In this document: in pieces, positions 16,143 to 25,544 of the stretch
Layout: each line of letters opens with the position of its first letter
How positions within the stretch are numbered: position 1 is the stretch's first letter
Origin: Hydrotalea flava
GTDB lineage: Bacteria > Bacteroidota > Bacteroidia > Chitinophagales > Chitinophagaceae
Length of the DNA stretch: 33,112 nucleotides
Direction of reading: 5' to 3'
NCBI RefSeq assembly: GCF_001623405.1
Contig: NZ_LUHG01000059.1
Span: forward strand, 1-33,112
The notes under the pieces: generated by a model
What the model was told of the DNA's origin: nothing
What the model saw: only the letters and a program-made list of their open reading frames with translations
The model's database searches: none
Program-made: the position numbers and the translations under genes

Positions 16143-18644
16143 ATGAAAATAGTAATTATTGGCAATGGCATGGTTGGTTATAAATTCTGTGAAAAGTTGC
16201 TGAAAAAAGCAAAACAAGATCAATTTGAATTAACAGTATTTGGAGAAGAACCAAGACCAGCTTATGACCGCGTTCATCTAACTGATTATTTTTCTGGCAA
16301 ATCTGCTGCAGATTTATACTTAGCGCCATCTGACTGGTACAGAGAGAATAATATCCAACTGCACTTAGCTGACCCCATAAAAAGCATAGACAGAAAAAAC
16401 CAAATCGTGTATTCACATAAGGGTATCAAGAGCTCTTACGATTATCTGGTCATTGCAACTGGATCATCACCCTTTATTCCTGACATTCCTGGCATAGAAA
16501 AAAAGGGTGTATTCATGTATAGAACAATAGAAGACCTGGAATTAATGAAGGATTTTGCAAAAAAGGCAAAAAATGGTGCAGTAATTGGAGGGGGGCTGCT
16601 TGGTCTCGAAGCAGCAAAAGCTATGATCGATCTCGGCATAGCACATACACAGGTAATCGAATTTGCACCCCGACTTATGCCACGGCAAATTGATGATGTC
16701 GGTTCAAAAATTCTTCAATCAAAATTAGAAACAATTGGTTTGAAAATTCAAACGAACAAAAATACGCAAGAAATTATTGGAGATGATTGTATACAAGGAT
16801 TGATCTTCTCAGATAATTCACAAATCGACGTAGATATGCTGGTAATTTCTGCCGGAATAAAGCCAAGAGATGAACTTGCTAAACAGGCCGGTCTTGAAAT
16901 TGGGTTACGTGGAGGTATTGTTGTGAATAAAAATTTACAAACCAGTGACGCTCGAATCTTTGCTATTGGTGAATGCGCTTTATATAACAATATGATTTAC
17001 GGTTTAGTTGCACCTGGTTATGAAATGGCAGATGTTGTAGTATCATACCTTACCAATGGGAATAAAATATTTAATGGCTATGACATGAGCACCAAATTAA
17101 AATTGATTGGTATTGATGTTGCCAGCTTTGGTGATCCTTTTATCCAATCTACTGATTGTTGTTCGTTGGTCTATGAAGATACTTTAAAAGGTATATATAA
17201 AAAAATAAATATAACTGCAGATGGTAAATACCTTTTAGGTGGTATATTAATTGGAGAGGCAGAAACATATAACATGTTGTTGCAAACAACAAAAAACAAA
17301 CTGGTATTACCTAAAAATCCCGAAGATATACTTTTAGGGACAGGCAGAAGTGAACCTGGCGCCGGACCAGGTGTTTCAGGCCTTCCAGATGAAGCTTTAA
17401 TATGCAGTTGCGAAAGTGTTACCAAAAAAGATATATGTCATTCAGTGATACAAGGATGTGAAACAATAGACGCAATAAAACAATGTACAAAAGCAGGTAC
17501 GGGCTGCGGAGGATGTATTCCAATGGTAAAAGACTTGATGCTCCATGAAATGAAAACACAAGGCAAGTATATTCGAAATGTTATATGCGAACATTTTAAT
17601 TATTCGCGTCAGGAATTATATGATTTAATCAAACTAAAAAACCTTAAATCATTTGACGAAGTATTGGATGTTTTGGGTAAGGGTGATGGATGCGAATTAT
17701 GCAAACCGCCTGTAGCTTCAATATTAGCAAGTTTATGGAATGAAATGATATTAAAAAAAGGAAATGACACTGCGCAGGATTCTAACGACCGTTATCTTGC
17801 TAATATACAAAAAGGCGGTACTTATTCAGTAGTGCCAAGAATTCCAGGTGGAGAAATTACACCAGATAAATTAATTGTGATTGGTGAGATTGCAAAAAAA
17901 TACAATCTCTATACAAAGATAACGGGGGGGCAGCGAATTGATATGTTTGGTGCCCATTTAAACGACTTACCAGAAATATGGAAGGAACTGATTGAAGCGG
18001 GTTTTGAAAGTGGTCATGCATATGGGAAAGCACTTCGAACAGTAAAAAGCTGCGTTGGTTCAACTTGGTGCAGATTTGGCCTGCATGACAGTGTAAGTTT
18101 TGCAATTGAAATTGAAGAAAGGTATCGTGGATTACGTTCACCGCATAAGCTGAAAGGTGGTGTCAGCGGCTGTATCCGTGAATGTGCTGAAGCACAATCA
18201 AAAGATTTTGGCATTATTGCTACAGAAAAAGGCTGGAACCTATTTATTTGTGGCAATGGCGGCTCTAAACCCCAGCATGCATTACTCCTTGCAACTGACA
18301 TTGATAATGAAACATGCATAAAATATCTTGACAGGTTTCTAATGTTTTATATAAAAACAGCTGATCCATTAACACGAACTGCAACCTGGCTCAATAAAAT
18401 GGAAGGTGGTATTGATTATTTACGCAATGTAATAATTAATGACAGTCTTGGTATTAATCAGCAACTAGAGCAAGAAATGAGCGAACTGATCAAAAGCTAT
18501 AAATGCGAATGGAAAGAGGTGGTCGAATCACCTGAATTGCGTAAACGCTTCTCGCATTTCGTGAATGCGCCTTCAGAAAAAGATCCTACAGTTCTTTTCG
18601 AAAATTTAAGAGAGCAGAAGAAAGCAGCAAATTGGAAATATTAA
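16143..18644 (+). CDS. nirB: NAD(P)H-dependent assimilatory nitrite reductase, large subunit
   Basis: Cytosolic siroheme enzyme that reduces nitrite to ammonium with six electrons from NAD(P)H. The 833 residues have the full NirB layout: FAD/NAD(P) disulfide-reductase-type domains at about 1-400 (IGNGMVGYKFCE, IATGSSPF, IGGGLLGLEAAK), a BFD-like [2Fe-2S] domain with C421, C423, C455 and C458, a second BFD-like segment keeping only GCELCKP, a ferredoxin-like half domain (RIPGGEITPDKL), and the siroheme/[4Fe-4S] motif C637-x5-C643 and C677-x3-C681. All catalytic cysteines are present, so it should be active. nirD starts 20 bases downstream. The FAD half is paralogous to the C-terminal part of the nitrate reductase at 21953-25510. 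Confidence 0.97.
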   Translation: MKIVIIGNGMVGYKFCEKLLKKAKQDQFELTVFGEEPRPAYDRVHLTDYFSGKSAADLYLAPSDWYRENNIQLHLADPIKSIDRKNQIVYSHKGIKSSYDYLVIATGSSPFIPDIPGIEKKGVFMYRTIEDLELMKDFAKKAKNGAVIGGGLLGLEAAKAMIDLGIAHTQVIEFAPRLMPRQIDDVGSKILQSKLETIGLKIQTNKNTQEIIGDDCIQGLIFSDNSQIDVDMLVISAGIKPRDELAKQAGLEIGLRGGIVVNKNLQTSDARIFAIGECALYNNMIYGLVAPGYEMADVVVSYLTNGNKIFNGYDMSTKLKLIGIDVASFGDPFIQSTDCCSLVYEDTLKGIYKKINITADGKYLLGGILIGEAETYNMLLQTTKNKLVLPKNPEDILLGTGRSEPGAGPGVSGLPDEALICSCESVTKKDICHSVIQGCETIDAIKQCTKAGTGCGGCIPMVKDLMLHEMKTQGKYIRNVICEHFNYSRQELYDLIKLKNLKSFDEVLDVLGKGDGCELCKPPVASILASLWNEMILKKGNDTAQDSNDRYLANIQKGGTYSVVPRIPGGEITPDKLIVIGEIAKKYNLYTKITGGQRIDMFGAHLNDLPEIWKELIEAGFESGHAYGKALRTVKSCVGSTWCRFGLHDSVSFAIEIEERYRGLRSPHKLKGGVSGCIRECAEAQSKDFGIIATEKGWNLFICGNGGSKPQHALLLATDIDNETCIKYLDRFLMFYIKTADPLTRTATWLNKMEGGIDYLRNVIINDSLGINQQLEQEMSELIKSYKCEWKEVVESPELRKRFSHFVNAPSEKDPTVLFENLREQKKAANWKY

Positions 18645-18664
18645 AAATAAATAAATATTAATAT

Positions 18665-19075
18665 ATGAATTTAACAACTTCAGAAATTTCATATCCTCAA
18701 ACAGAGATGGAGGATAATACCGTTCTATGGCTACCCGCTTGTCATAAAAATGACGTCCCCCTAAATGGCGGTGTATGTGTTAAATACGAAAATGAACAAA
18801 TTGCATTGTTCCATTTCAGCCGACGTGGTGAATGGTATGCAACACAAAATCTATGCCCGCACAAACACCAAATGGCATTAAGCAGAGGAATAATTGGAAC
18901 CCAAAACGATGAACCAAAAGTGGCTTGTCCTTTTCATAAAAAAACATTTTCTCTGATTGATGGGCGCTGCATGAACCAAGACGAAGATTGTAATATTAGA
19001 ACTTTCCCTGTTAAACTGGAAAACGATTTTGTATACATCGGTTTCATCAATAACCACAAGGGAAATATTATGTAA
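18665..19075 (+). CDS. nirD: Nitrite reductase small subunit with complete Rieske ligands
   Basis: A 136-residue Rieske-fold partner of NirB. It keeps all four [2Fe-2S] ligands, C64-x-H66 in LCPHKH and C88-x2-H91 in ACPFHKKTF, followed by the S-L-I-D-G-R-C segment. In E. coli NirD these ligands are absent, so this protein probably carries an actual cluster and can pass electrons within NirBD. Its gene follows nirB with a 20-base gap and the same strand, so they form one transcript. The N-terminal about 18 residues are a variable, charged lead; ATG at 18665 is the only reasonable start. Confidence 0.93.
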   Translation: MNLTTSEISYPQTEMEDNTVLWLPACHKNDVPLNGGVCVKYENEQIALFHFSRRGEWYATQNLCPHKHQMALSRGIIGTQNDEPKVACPFHKKTFSLIDGRCMNQDEDCNIRTFPVKLENDFVYIGFINNHKGNIM

Positions 19076-19167
19076 AAGTATTCAAAATATTAAAGCCTGG
19101 TAGATTGTACCCTGCCCAAACTCTAAGTTTTAAATAAATACGTTCACTTAAAACCAAACAAACTTAC

Positions 19168-20526
19168 ATGAAAAGAAAATTAATTGCTGTGGGAATTTTT
19201 GGGATAATCTTTATGTTAAGTTTTGTACCATTACAAGCCCAATTTTCGCTTTCCGGGCAAATAAGGCCAAGATCTGAGTTCAGAGATGGTCAGGGCGCGC
19301 CTTTGTCTAATGGTTTAGCTCCTGCCTTCTTCATTTCACAACGCACACGGCTTATTGCCGGTTTTAAATCTTATCGTTTAAAATTTGGTTTGTCTTTACA
19401 AGATGTTAGGGTATGGGGGCAGGATGTATCAACAATTAACCAAACAACCACACAAAAGAACAATGGATTAATGTTGCATGAAGCATGGGCTGAAATTTTA
19501 TTTACAGACACTACCTTGAAAAACAAAGCCCTAAGCTTAAAGATAGGTAGACAGGAATTAATGTATGATGACCAACGCCTAATTGGAAACCTTGATTGGC
19601 TTCAACAGGCCAGAACACATGACGTTGCTGTTTTGAAATATGAAACAACCGAATGGATGATACATGTAGCTGGTGCATTTAACCAAAATACTTCAAATAC
19701 TTCAGGTACCATTTACAACAGCACCCCGCCCGGTAATTATACTGCGAATACCAATGGTGGCAGCATGTATAAAAGTATGGAATTCTTATACATAGGTAAA
19801 AAATTAGCAAATGGAAATGTTTCATTCCTGTTTTTTACAGACCAATTCAATAAGTATACTACAGATAGTAATGCAACAAAAATATTCCAAACTGGTGTAT
19901 GGGGAAGAGCCACTACTGGCTTCTATTTTAATAACCTCTTTTTAAATAGTATTGCTGTAACTGCTTCCACCTATTATCAATTTGGCAAAAATGCAACAGG
20001 CCAGCAATTGAGTTCTGATTTACTCAGTGTTTTTGCAAAATATATTTTTAATAAAAAAATTAACACTGGAATTGGAATTGATTATACATCTGGTGGTAAA
20101 AGTGGTAACACAAGCAATACTTTTGATCCTTTATATGGAACACCCCACAAATTCTGGGGTCTCATGGATTATTATTATGCAGCAAGTCCATTTGGTAAAG
20201 GTGGGTTGGTTGATGTGTATTTAAAAACTAAATACACGCCCTCAGAAAAGTTTTGGATTACAGCAGATTTACATGCATTCTCAAGTGCAACTAGTATCAT
20301 TAACCCTAATAACCTGGGTAGTAATAAAAAGGGATTGGGCACTGAGCTTGATTTTGTAGGTTCTTATAGTATTACAAAACAAGTTAATATTGAAACAGGT
20401 TATTCTCATTATTTTAGTACGGCTTTACTTACTTCACCTAATGTAAAAAATATAGCAAATGCAAGATCAGGGGCAAACTGGGCTTATATTATGTTAGATA
20501 TAAAACCTCAATTCTTTTTCAAATAA
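19168..20526 (+). CDS. Outer-membrane beta-barrel of the alginate-export (Alginate_exp) type
   Basis: A 452-residue protein with a signal peptide (hydrophobic residues 6-22, cleavage after LQAQ) and a long beta-barrel. The features LSGQIRPRSEFRDG near the N-terminus, ISQRTRLIAGFK, KIGRQELMYDDQRLIGNLDW and a final aromatic residue are typical of Alginate_exp porins. The gene is placed between nirD and the nitrate transporter (92 and 60 base gaps), so I infer it is the outer-membrane channel for nitrate/nitrite rather than an alginate exporter; no alginate genes are nearby. Substrate specificity cannot be read from the sequence. Confidence 0.85.
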   Translation: MKRKLIAVGIFGIIFMLSFVPLQAQFSLSGQIRPRSEFRDGQGAPLSNGLAPAFFISQRTRLIAGFKSYRLKFGLSLQDVRVWGQDVSTINQTTTQKNNGLMLHEAWAEILFTDTTLKNKALSLKIGRQELMYDDQRLIGNLDWLQQARTHDVAVLKYETTEWMIHVAGAFNQNTSNTSGTIYNSTPPGNYTANTNGGSMYKSMEFLYIGKKLANGNVSFLFFTDQFNKYTTDSNATKIFQTGVWGRATTGFYFNNLFLNSIAVTASTYYQFGKNATGQQLSSDLLSVFAKYIFNKKINTGIGIDYTSGGKSGNTSNTFDPLYGTPHKFWGLMDYYYAASPFGKGGLVDVYLKTKYTPSEKFWITADLHAFSSATSIINPNNLGSNKKGLGTELDFVGSYSITKQVNIETGYSHYFSTALLTSPNVKNIANARSGANWAYIMLDIKPQFFFK

Positions 20527-20586
20527 AAATTCAACGCTTCCTAATTACTATTATCTATTTTAAGCAACTAAAAATATTACTTTATT

Positions 20587-21894
20587 ATGCAAGTTTCTTC
20601 AAATACAAAACCACTTAATCGATTAAATATATTCAGTATTAAGGGTGTTCAAATGCGCAGTTTTCACATTACCTGGCTAATGTTCTTCGTTTGTTTCTTT
20701 GGGTGGTTTGGTCTTGCACCACTAATGCCAACCATTCGTGCTGACCTGCACCTGACAAAATCACAGATTGGCAACCTGGTTATTATTTCTGTTTCTTCTA
20801 CTATCATTGCCCGATTAATTATAGGAAAATTATGCGATATATGGGGGCCCCGAATAACAGCTGTCTTTTTACTCATCTTTGGATCCATTCCGGTTTTCCT
20901 TGTTGGTTTATCAAAAGATTATACTAGTTTTTTATTATTTAGAGCAGCAATTGGGATAATAGGGGCTTCATTTGTAATTACCCAATTCCATACTTCCCTT
21001 ATGTTCGCTGGTAACATCAAAGGTACTGCCAATGCTTTAGCGGGAGGATGGGGAAATTTAGGAGGTGGTGTAACAAATATGTTAATGCCGCTGATTTTTG
21101 CTGCAATTGTTGCTGCTGGTTTTACAAAACATGAAGCATGGCGATACGCCATGATAATTCCAGGAACCATGATGCTGATAGTTGCCATACTCTATTACCG
21201 GTATACTAAAGACACTCCGGAAGGAAATTTTTCTGAAATAAACAAAGCTAAAAATAAGAGAAAAAAAACAGATTGGTCAGTGATTCGAGATTGGCGTATA
21301 TGGACACTTGCATTGGCTTATGCAATGTGCTTTGGTGTGGAAATAACTTTTGACAATGTGGCTTCCTTGCACTTTGTTGATACATTTAAATTATCACAAT
21401 CTTCTGCCGGTTTTTGGGCAGGTATCTTTGGCTTCATGAATTTGTTTGCCCGTGCGCTGGGAGGAGTTGCATCTGATAAAATAGGAAAAAAGTTCGGAAT
21501 GAAAGGAAAAGGGTGGCTTTTAGCCATGATGCTTTTGCTGGAAGGCATAGGTATTATCATTTTTGCTCATGCAGGTACTTTAATGTTTGCAATTATTTCC
21601 ATGCTTTCATTTGCATTATTCCTAAAAATGGCAAATGGTGCAACCTATGGTATTGTTCCTTTTGTCAATGAAAAAAATGTAGGACTTATTAGCGGTATTG
21701 TTGGAGCTGGAGGTAATGCAGGAGGTATGTTATTTGGATTTTTATTTAAATCAACAAATATTTCTTATGTACAGGCATTTACGTATATCGGATATATGGT
21801 AATTACAGTTGCAGTTGTAGTTTTTATAACTCGTTTTTATAAGGTGGTAAAATCTACATCTATTCATCCAAACACAGAATTAGCTATAGCATAA
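20587..21894 (+). CDS. narK: MFS nitrate/nitrite transporter (NarK/NasA type)
   Basis: A 435-residue inner-membrane major facilitator with 12 predicted helices. The family signatures are visible: FGWFGLAPLMPTIRADL in helix 1, an Arg in helix 2 (STIIARLIIGKLCD), the nitrate-signature glycine loops AGGWGNLGGGV in the first half and GAGGNAGGMLFGFLF in the second. This fits uptake of nitrate for assimilation, and possibly nitrite exchange. It lies between the outer-membrane barrel and the nitrate reductase, matching the order of transport then reduction. An in-frame ATG at residue 23 is a second possible start because the conserved part begins there. Confidence 0.95.
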   Translation: MQVSSNTKPLNRLNIFSIKGVQMRSFHITWLMFFVCFFGWFGLAPLMPTIRADLHLTKSQIGNLVIISVSSTIIARLIIGKLCDIWGPRITAVFLLIFGSIPVFLVGLSKDYTSFLLFRAAIGIIGASFVITQFHTSLMFAGNIKGTANALAGGWGNLGGGVTNMLMPLIFAAIVAAGFTKHEAWRYAMIIPGTMMLIVAILYYRYTKDTPEGNFSEINKAKNKRKKTDWSVIRDWRIWTLALAYAMCFGVEITFDNVASLHFVDTFKLSQSSAGFWAGIFGFMNLFARALGGVASDKIGKKFGMKGKGWLLAMMLLLEGIGIIIFAHAGTLMFAIISMLSFALFLKMANGATYGIVPFVNEKNVGLISGIVGAGGNAGGMLFGFLFKSTNISYVQAFTYIGYMVITVAVVVFITRFYKVVKSTSIHPNTELAIA

Positions 21895-21952
21895 AAATGT
21901 ATCTTATAAACTAAGGCAAGTTAATAAAAACAGAAAGCAATAAGGACAATTC

Positions 21953-24900
21953 ATGCCTGAACAAAAAGACATAACAACAAATTATAGCTTAGTGAATAAG
22001 TCAGCAATGAATACAACATGTTGCTATTGTGGCGTGGGGTGTGGTATTGTAATAAATAATGACCAACATGGAAACATAATTGTTGAAGGCGATAAAGAAC
22101 ATCCGGTAAACAAAGGCATGCTTTGTAGTAAAGGGATGAATCTGCATTATACTGTAATGGATCAAAGTGACAGACTTTTATATCCTGAAATGCGGTATAA
22201 TAAAAACCAATTACGACAGCGTGTATCTTGGGACCAGGCTTTAGACAGGGCAGCCGCTGTTTTTACATCACTTATTAAAAAATATGGACCAGACTCAGTT
22301 GCTTTTTATGCATCAGGACAATGCCTGACAGAAGAATATTATGTAATCAATAAATTGATGAAAGGGTTTATTGGCAGCAATAATATTGACACCAATTCCA
22401 GGTTGTGCATGAGTAGTGCAGTAACTGGGTATAAAATGAGTTTGGGGCAAGACAGTGTGCCTGTTAGTTATGATGATATTGAAATCGCAGATTGCATCTT
22501 TATTGCCGGTGCAAACCCCGCATGGTGTCATCCTATCTTATGGCGAAGAATTGAGGCAGCTCTTGCAACGAATCCTAATTTGAAAATTATTGTTAGTGAT
22601 CCGAGAAAAACTCAAACTACGGCTAAAGCTAGTTTATACCTGCAATTAAATCCTGGAACAGATGTAGTATTGCATCATGCCATAGGTAGAGCTTTAATTG
22701 AACAAGGAGATATAGATATCAATTTTATAGAATGTCATACGGAAGGTTTTGAACAATACCGAAATAACGTAATGCAGAGAACAATTGCTGAAGCTGCAAT
22801 GATCTGCGGTCTGGAAGAAAAAGAAATTTATTTGGCAGCTTCATTTATTGGAAATGCAAAAGGGTTTATTTCGATGTGGGCGATGGGACTTAACCAAAGC
22901 GTTATTGGGGTTAACAAAAACCTAAGTCTAATTAACCTTCATCTTATTACAGGCCATATTGGGAAGGCGGGTTCTGGACCATTTTCGCTAACCGGCCAAC
23001 CTAATGCAATGGGTGGAAGGGAAGTTGGTGGCATGGCTAATCTCTTACCGGCACACCGGGATTTAGCCAATGCAGCAGACAGAATTTATGTACAGAATTT
23101 TTGGAAAGGAAAGCAAATATCGCCCAAACCCGGTTACACAGCAACGGAAATGTTCGAAGCATTAAATGATGGCAGACTGAAGGCAATATGGATTGTATCC
23201 ACCAATCCATTAGTGAGCCTGCCTAATGTTCGATTGGCAGAGGATGCACTAAAAAAAGCAAAATTCGTTGTAGTTCAGGAAGCGTCTAATAAACCGGAAA
23301 CCTTACTATTTGCAGATATTGTGCTTCCGGCAGCCACATGGGCTGAAAAAGAAGGCACAATGACCAACTCTGAAAGACGAATTTCTTACTTGAACAAAAT
23401 TGTAGATGCCCCGGGAGAAGCCTTGCCAGATGCTGAAATTATTTGCAGGTTTGCGCAAAAAATGGGTTATAAACAGTTTAATTACAAAACATCATCAGAA
23501 ATTTTTGATGAGCATTGTGCACTTACTAAAAATACAAAAATTGACATTAGTGGTTTAAGTTATAATATATTAAAAACACAAAAAGGTGTACAATGGCCCT
23601 ACCCCTCTGGTGAAAAAGGGAGTGGAACTAAAAGATTATTTACAAACCATCAGTTTGATACACCATCTAAAAGGGCAATTATACATACCATCAATGATCA
23701 TATTGAACTGGAAAAGCCGGATGAAATTTTTCCTTTGATACTTACTACCGGACGTATTAGAGATCAATGGCACACTATGAATAAAACAGGAAAAGTGAAT
23801 AAACTGAAACTTCACATTCCTGAATCATTTTTAGAAATACATCCTGATGATGCTTCAAAAAGAAATATCAAAGAAAATGATCTGGTAGAAATAAACAGTA
23901 AAAACGGACAAGTGCGGGTGAAAGCAAGAATATCACCAAACATAAAACAAGGAGTCGTATTCTTACCAATGCATTGGGGAAAAATTTTAAAAAGCGATCT
24001 AAACAGGGCAAACAACCTTACGAATAATTTAGTTGACCCAAAATCAAAAGAACCTGATTTCAAATATACTGCCGTTCAGATACAGCGATATAAAAAGATA
24101 AAAGAAAAAATTATTATAATAGGTGCAGGAGCAGGCGCATTTGGATTCATAAAGAGTTACCGTGAACGAAATAAAGATGACGAAATTATTGTTTTTAGCA
24201 AAGAAAATTTTCCTTTTTACAATCGGGTTATGCTGCCAGATTACATTAGTGGTTGGCAAAACTGGCAACAGTTAGTAAAAATGACAGATGATGATGAAGA
24301 TCAATTAAACATTGAATTACACAGAGGTACAAGTATTGAGCAAATTGACAGATTAAATCAAACAGTAACCGATAGCAATGGAAAAATACACCACTATAAT
24401 AAATTGGTGATAGCAACCGGCAGCCGGGCTGCTAAGCTCCGGGATGTACCTCCATTGAAAGGCATATTTACTATGAGGAACAGAAACGATGCAGATAATT
24501 TTAAAAATCATATTGACCCTACTAAAGGAAAAGTAATTATAATTGGAGGTGGTGTGCTAGGAATAGAATTAGCAGCTTCGCTTCGTGAAGTAAACTTGAA
24601 TGTAACCATTGTTCATCGTAATTCAAGGTTAATGGACAAGCAGTTAGATCAGCTAGGTAGTCAACTATTGCACGAAGAGTTGTATAGTAAGAATATTGAA
24701 ATTTATTATAATGATGAAATTGAACGCCTAATTGGCAACAATTTTGTTGAAGGAATCAAATTAAAAAGTGGTACAATAATCGCTTGCCAGGCAATTATAA
24801 TTGCTATAGGTACAGTGCCGAATATTGAACTGGCAAAAGACTGCGGGTTGAATTGTAAGCGAGGCGTGATAGTAAATGAATATCTGCAAACCTGTGATCC

Positions 24901-25510
24901 AAATATTTTTTCAGTAGGGGAAATTGCTGAATTCAAAGGATTTTTGTATGGGATTACAGCTGCAGCAGAACAACAGGCTGATATTGCAGCAAGATATATT
25001 TCAGGTGATATTTCAAAATATTATGAAGGCTCCATAATGATGAATATTTTAAAAATGCATGGTACAGACTTTGTTTCCATAGGCACCATTGAATCTCCCG
25101 ACAATAAAGATTATGAAGAGGTGGTTTTTATAGATAAGGCCAAACGCTATTATAAAAAATGCCTCATTCAGAATGACAGATTAATAGGGGCAATCCTAAT
25201 AGGAGATAAAAATGAGTTCCTTGATTTTAAAAATCTAATTGAGAACAAAACAGAGCTTTCAGAAAAACGCCTGTTATTATTGCGTTCAGGCAATAAAACT
25301 GAACCGCAGGTGGGCAAATTGATTTGCAGTTGCGGTAACATCGGAGAAGGTAATATTATTAACAAAATTAAACAAGGATATAATGAATTAAAATCATTAT
25401 GCGAGTATAGCGGTGCAGGTATGGGTTGCGGCAGCTGCAGGCCTGAAGTACAGACCATTTTAGAAAAAACAATGTTAGAATGTATGAATTTAACAGAAGA
25501 AAAAAAATAA
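21953..25510 (+). CDS. nasC: Assimilatory nitrate reductase fused to a NirB-like FAD/[2Fe-2S] reductase module
   Basis: A 1185-residue cytosolic fusion. Part one (about 1-710) is a Mo-bisMGD oxidoreductase: [4Fe-4S] ligands C23-x2-C26-x3-C30-x27-C58, the molybdenum-ligand cysteine C152 in NSRLCMSS, then GANPAWCHP, TGQPNAMGGREVGG and a C-terminal MPT-binding domain (TGRIRDQWHTM, LPMHWG). Part two (about 717-1110) is an FAD/NAD(P) pyridine-nucleotide reductase with IIIIGAGAGAFGF, IATGSRAAKL and IIIGGGVLGIELAAS. The end is a BFD-like [2Fe-2S] domain with C1125, C1127, C1159 and C1162. In other bacteria the electron-transfer part is often a separate subunit; here one chain could carry electrons from NAD(P)H to nitrate. 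The symbol follows the catalytic subunit of Bacillus subtilis. The start at 21953 precedes the first cluster by 22 residues. Confidence 0.93.
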   Translation: MPEQKDITTNYSLVNKSAMNTTCCYCGVGCGIVINNDQHGNIIVEGDKEHPVNKGMLCSKGMNLHYTVMDQSDRLLYPEMRYNKNQLRQRVSWDQALDRAAAVFTSLIKKYGPDSVAFYASGQCLTEEYYVINKLMKGFIGSNNIDTNSRLCMSSAVTGYKMSLGQDSVPVSYDDIEIADCIFIAGANPAWCHPILWRRIEAALATNPNLKIIVSDPRKTQTTAKASLYLQLNPGTDVVLHHAIGRALIEQGDIDINFIECHTEGFEQYRNNVMQRTIAEAAMICGLEEKEIYLAASFIGNAKGFISMWAMGLNQSVIGVNKNLSLINLHLITGHIGKAGSGPFSLTGQPNAMGGREVGGMANLLPAHRDLANAADRIYVQNFWKGKQISPKPGYTATEMFEALNDGRLKAIWIVSTNPLVSLPNVRLAEDALKKAKFVVVQEASNKPETLLFADIVLPAATWAEKEGTMTNSERRISYLNKIVDAPGEALPDAEIICRFAQKMGYKQFNYKTSSEIFDEHCALTKNTKIDISGLSYNILKTQKGVQWPYPSGEKGSGTKRLFTNHQFDTPSKRAIIHTINDHIELEKPDEIFPLILTTGRIRDQWHTMNKTGKVNKLKLHIPESFLEIHPDDASKRNIKENDLVEINSKNGQVRVKARISPNIKQGVVFLPMHWGKILKSDLNRANNLTNNLVDPKSKEPDFKYTAVQIQRYKKIKEKIIIIGAGAGAFGFIKSYRERNKDDEIIVFSKENFPFYNRVMLPDYISGWQNWQQLVKMTDDDEDQLNIELHRGTSIEQIDRLNQTVTDSNGKIHHYNKLVIATGSRAAKLRDVPPLKGIFTMRNRNDADNFKNHIDPTKGKVIIIGGGVLGIELAASLREVNLNVTIVHRNSRLMDKQLDQLGSQLLHEELYSKNIEIYYNDEIERLIGNNFVEGIKLKSGTIIACQAIIIAIGTVPNIELAKDCGLNCKRGVIVNEYLQTCDPNIFSVGEIAEFKGFLYGITAAAEQQADIAARYISGDISKYYEGSIMMNILKMHGTDFVSIGTIESPDNKDYEEVVFIDKAKRYYKKCLIQNDRLIGAILIGDKNEFLDFKNLIENKTELSEKRLLLLRSGNKTEPQVGKLICSCGNIGEGNIINKIKQGYNELKSLCEYSGAGMGCGSCRPEVQTILEKTMLECMNLTEEKK

Positions 25511-25544
25511 TGACTGTATAGATTTAATCTCAAATCGAAAAGTG

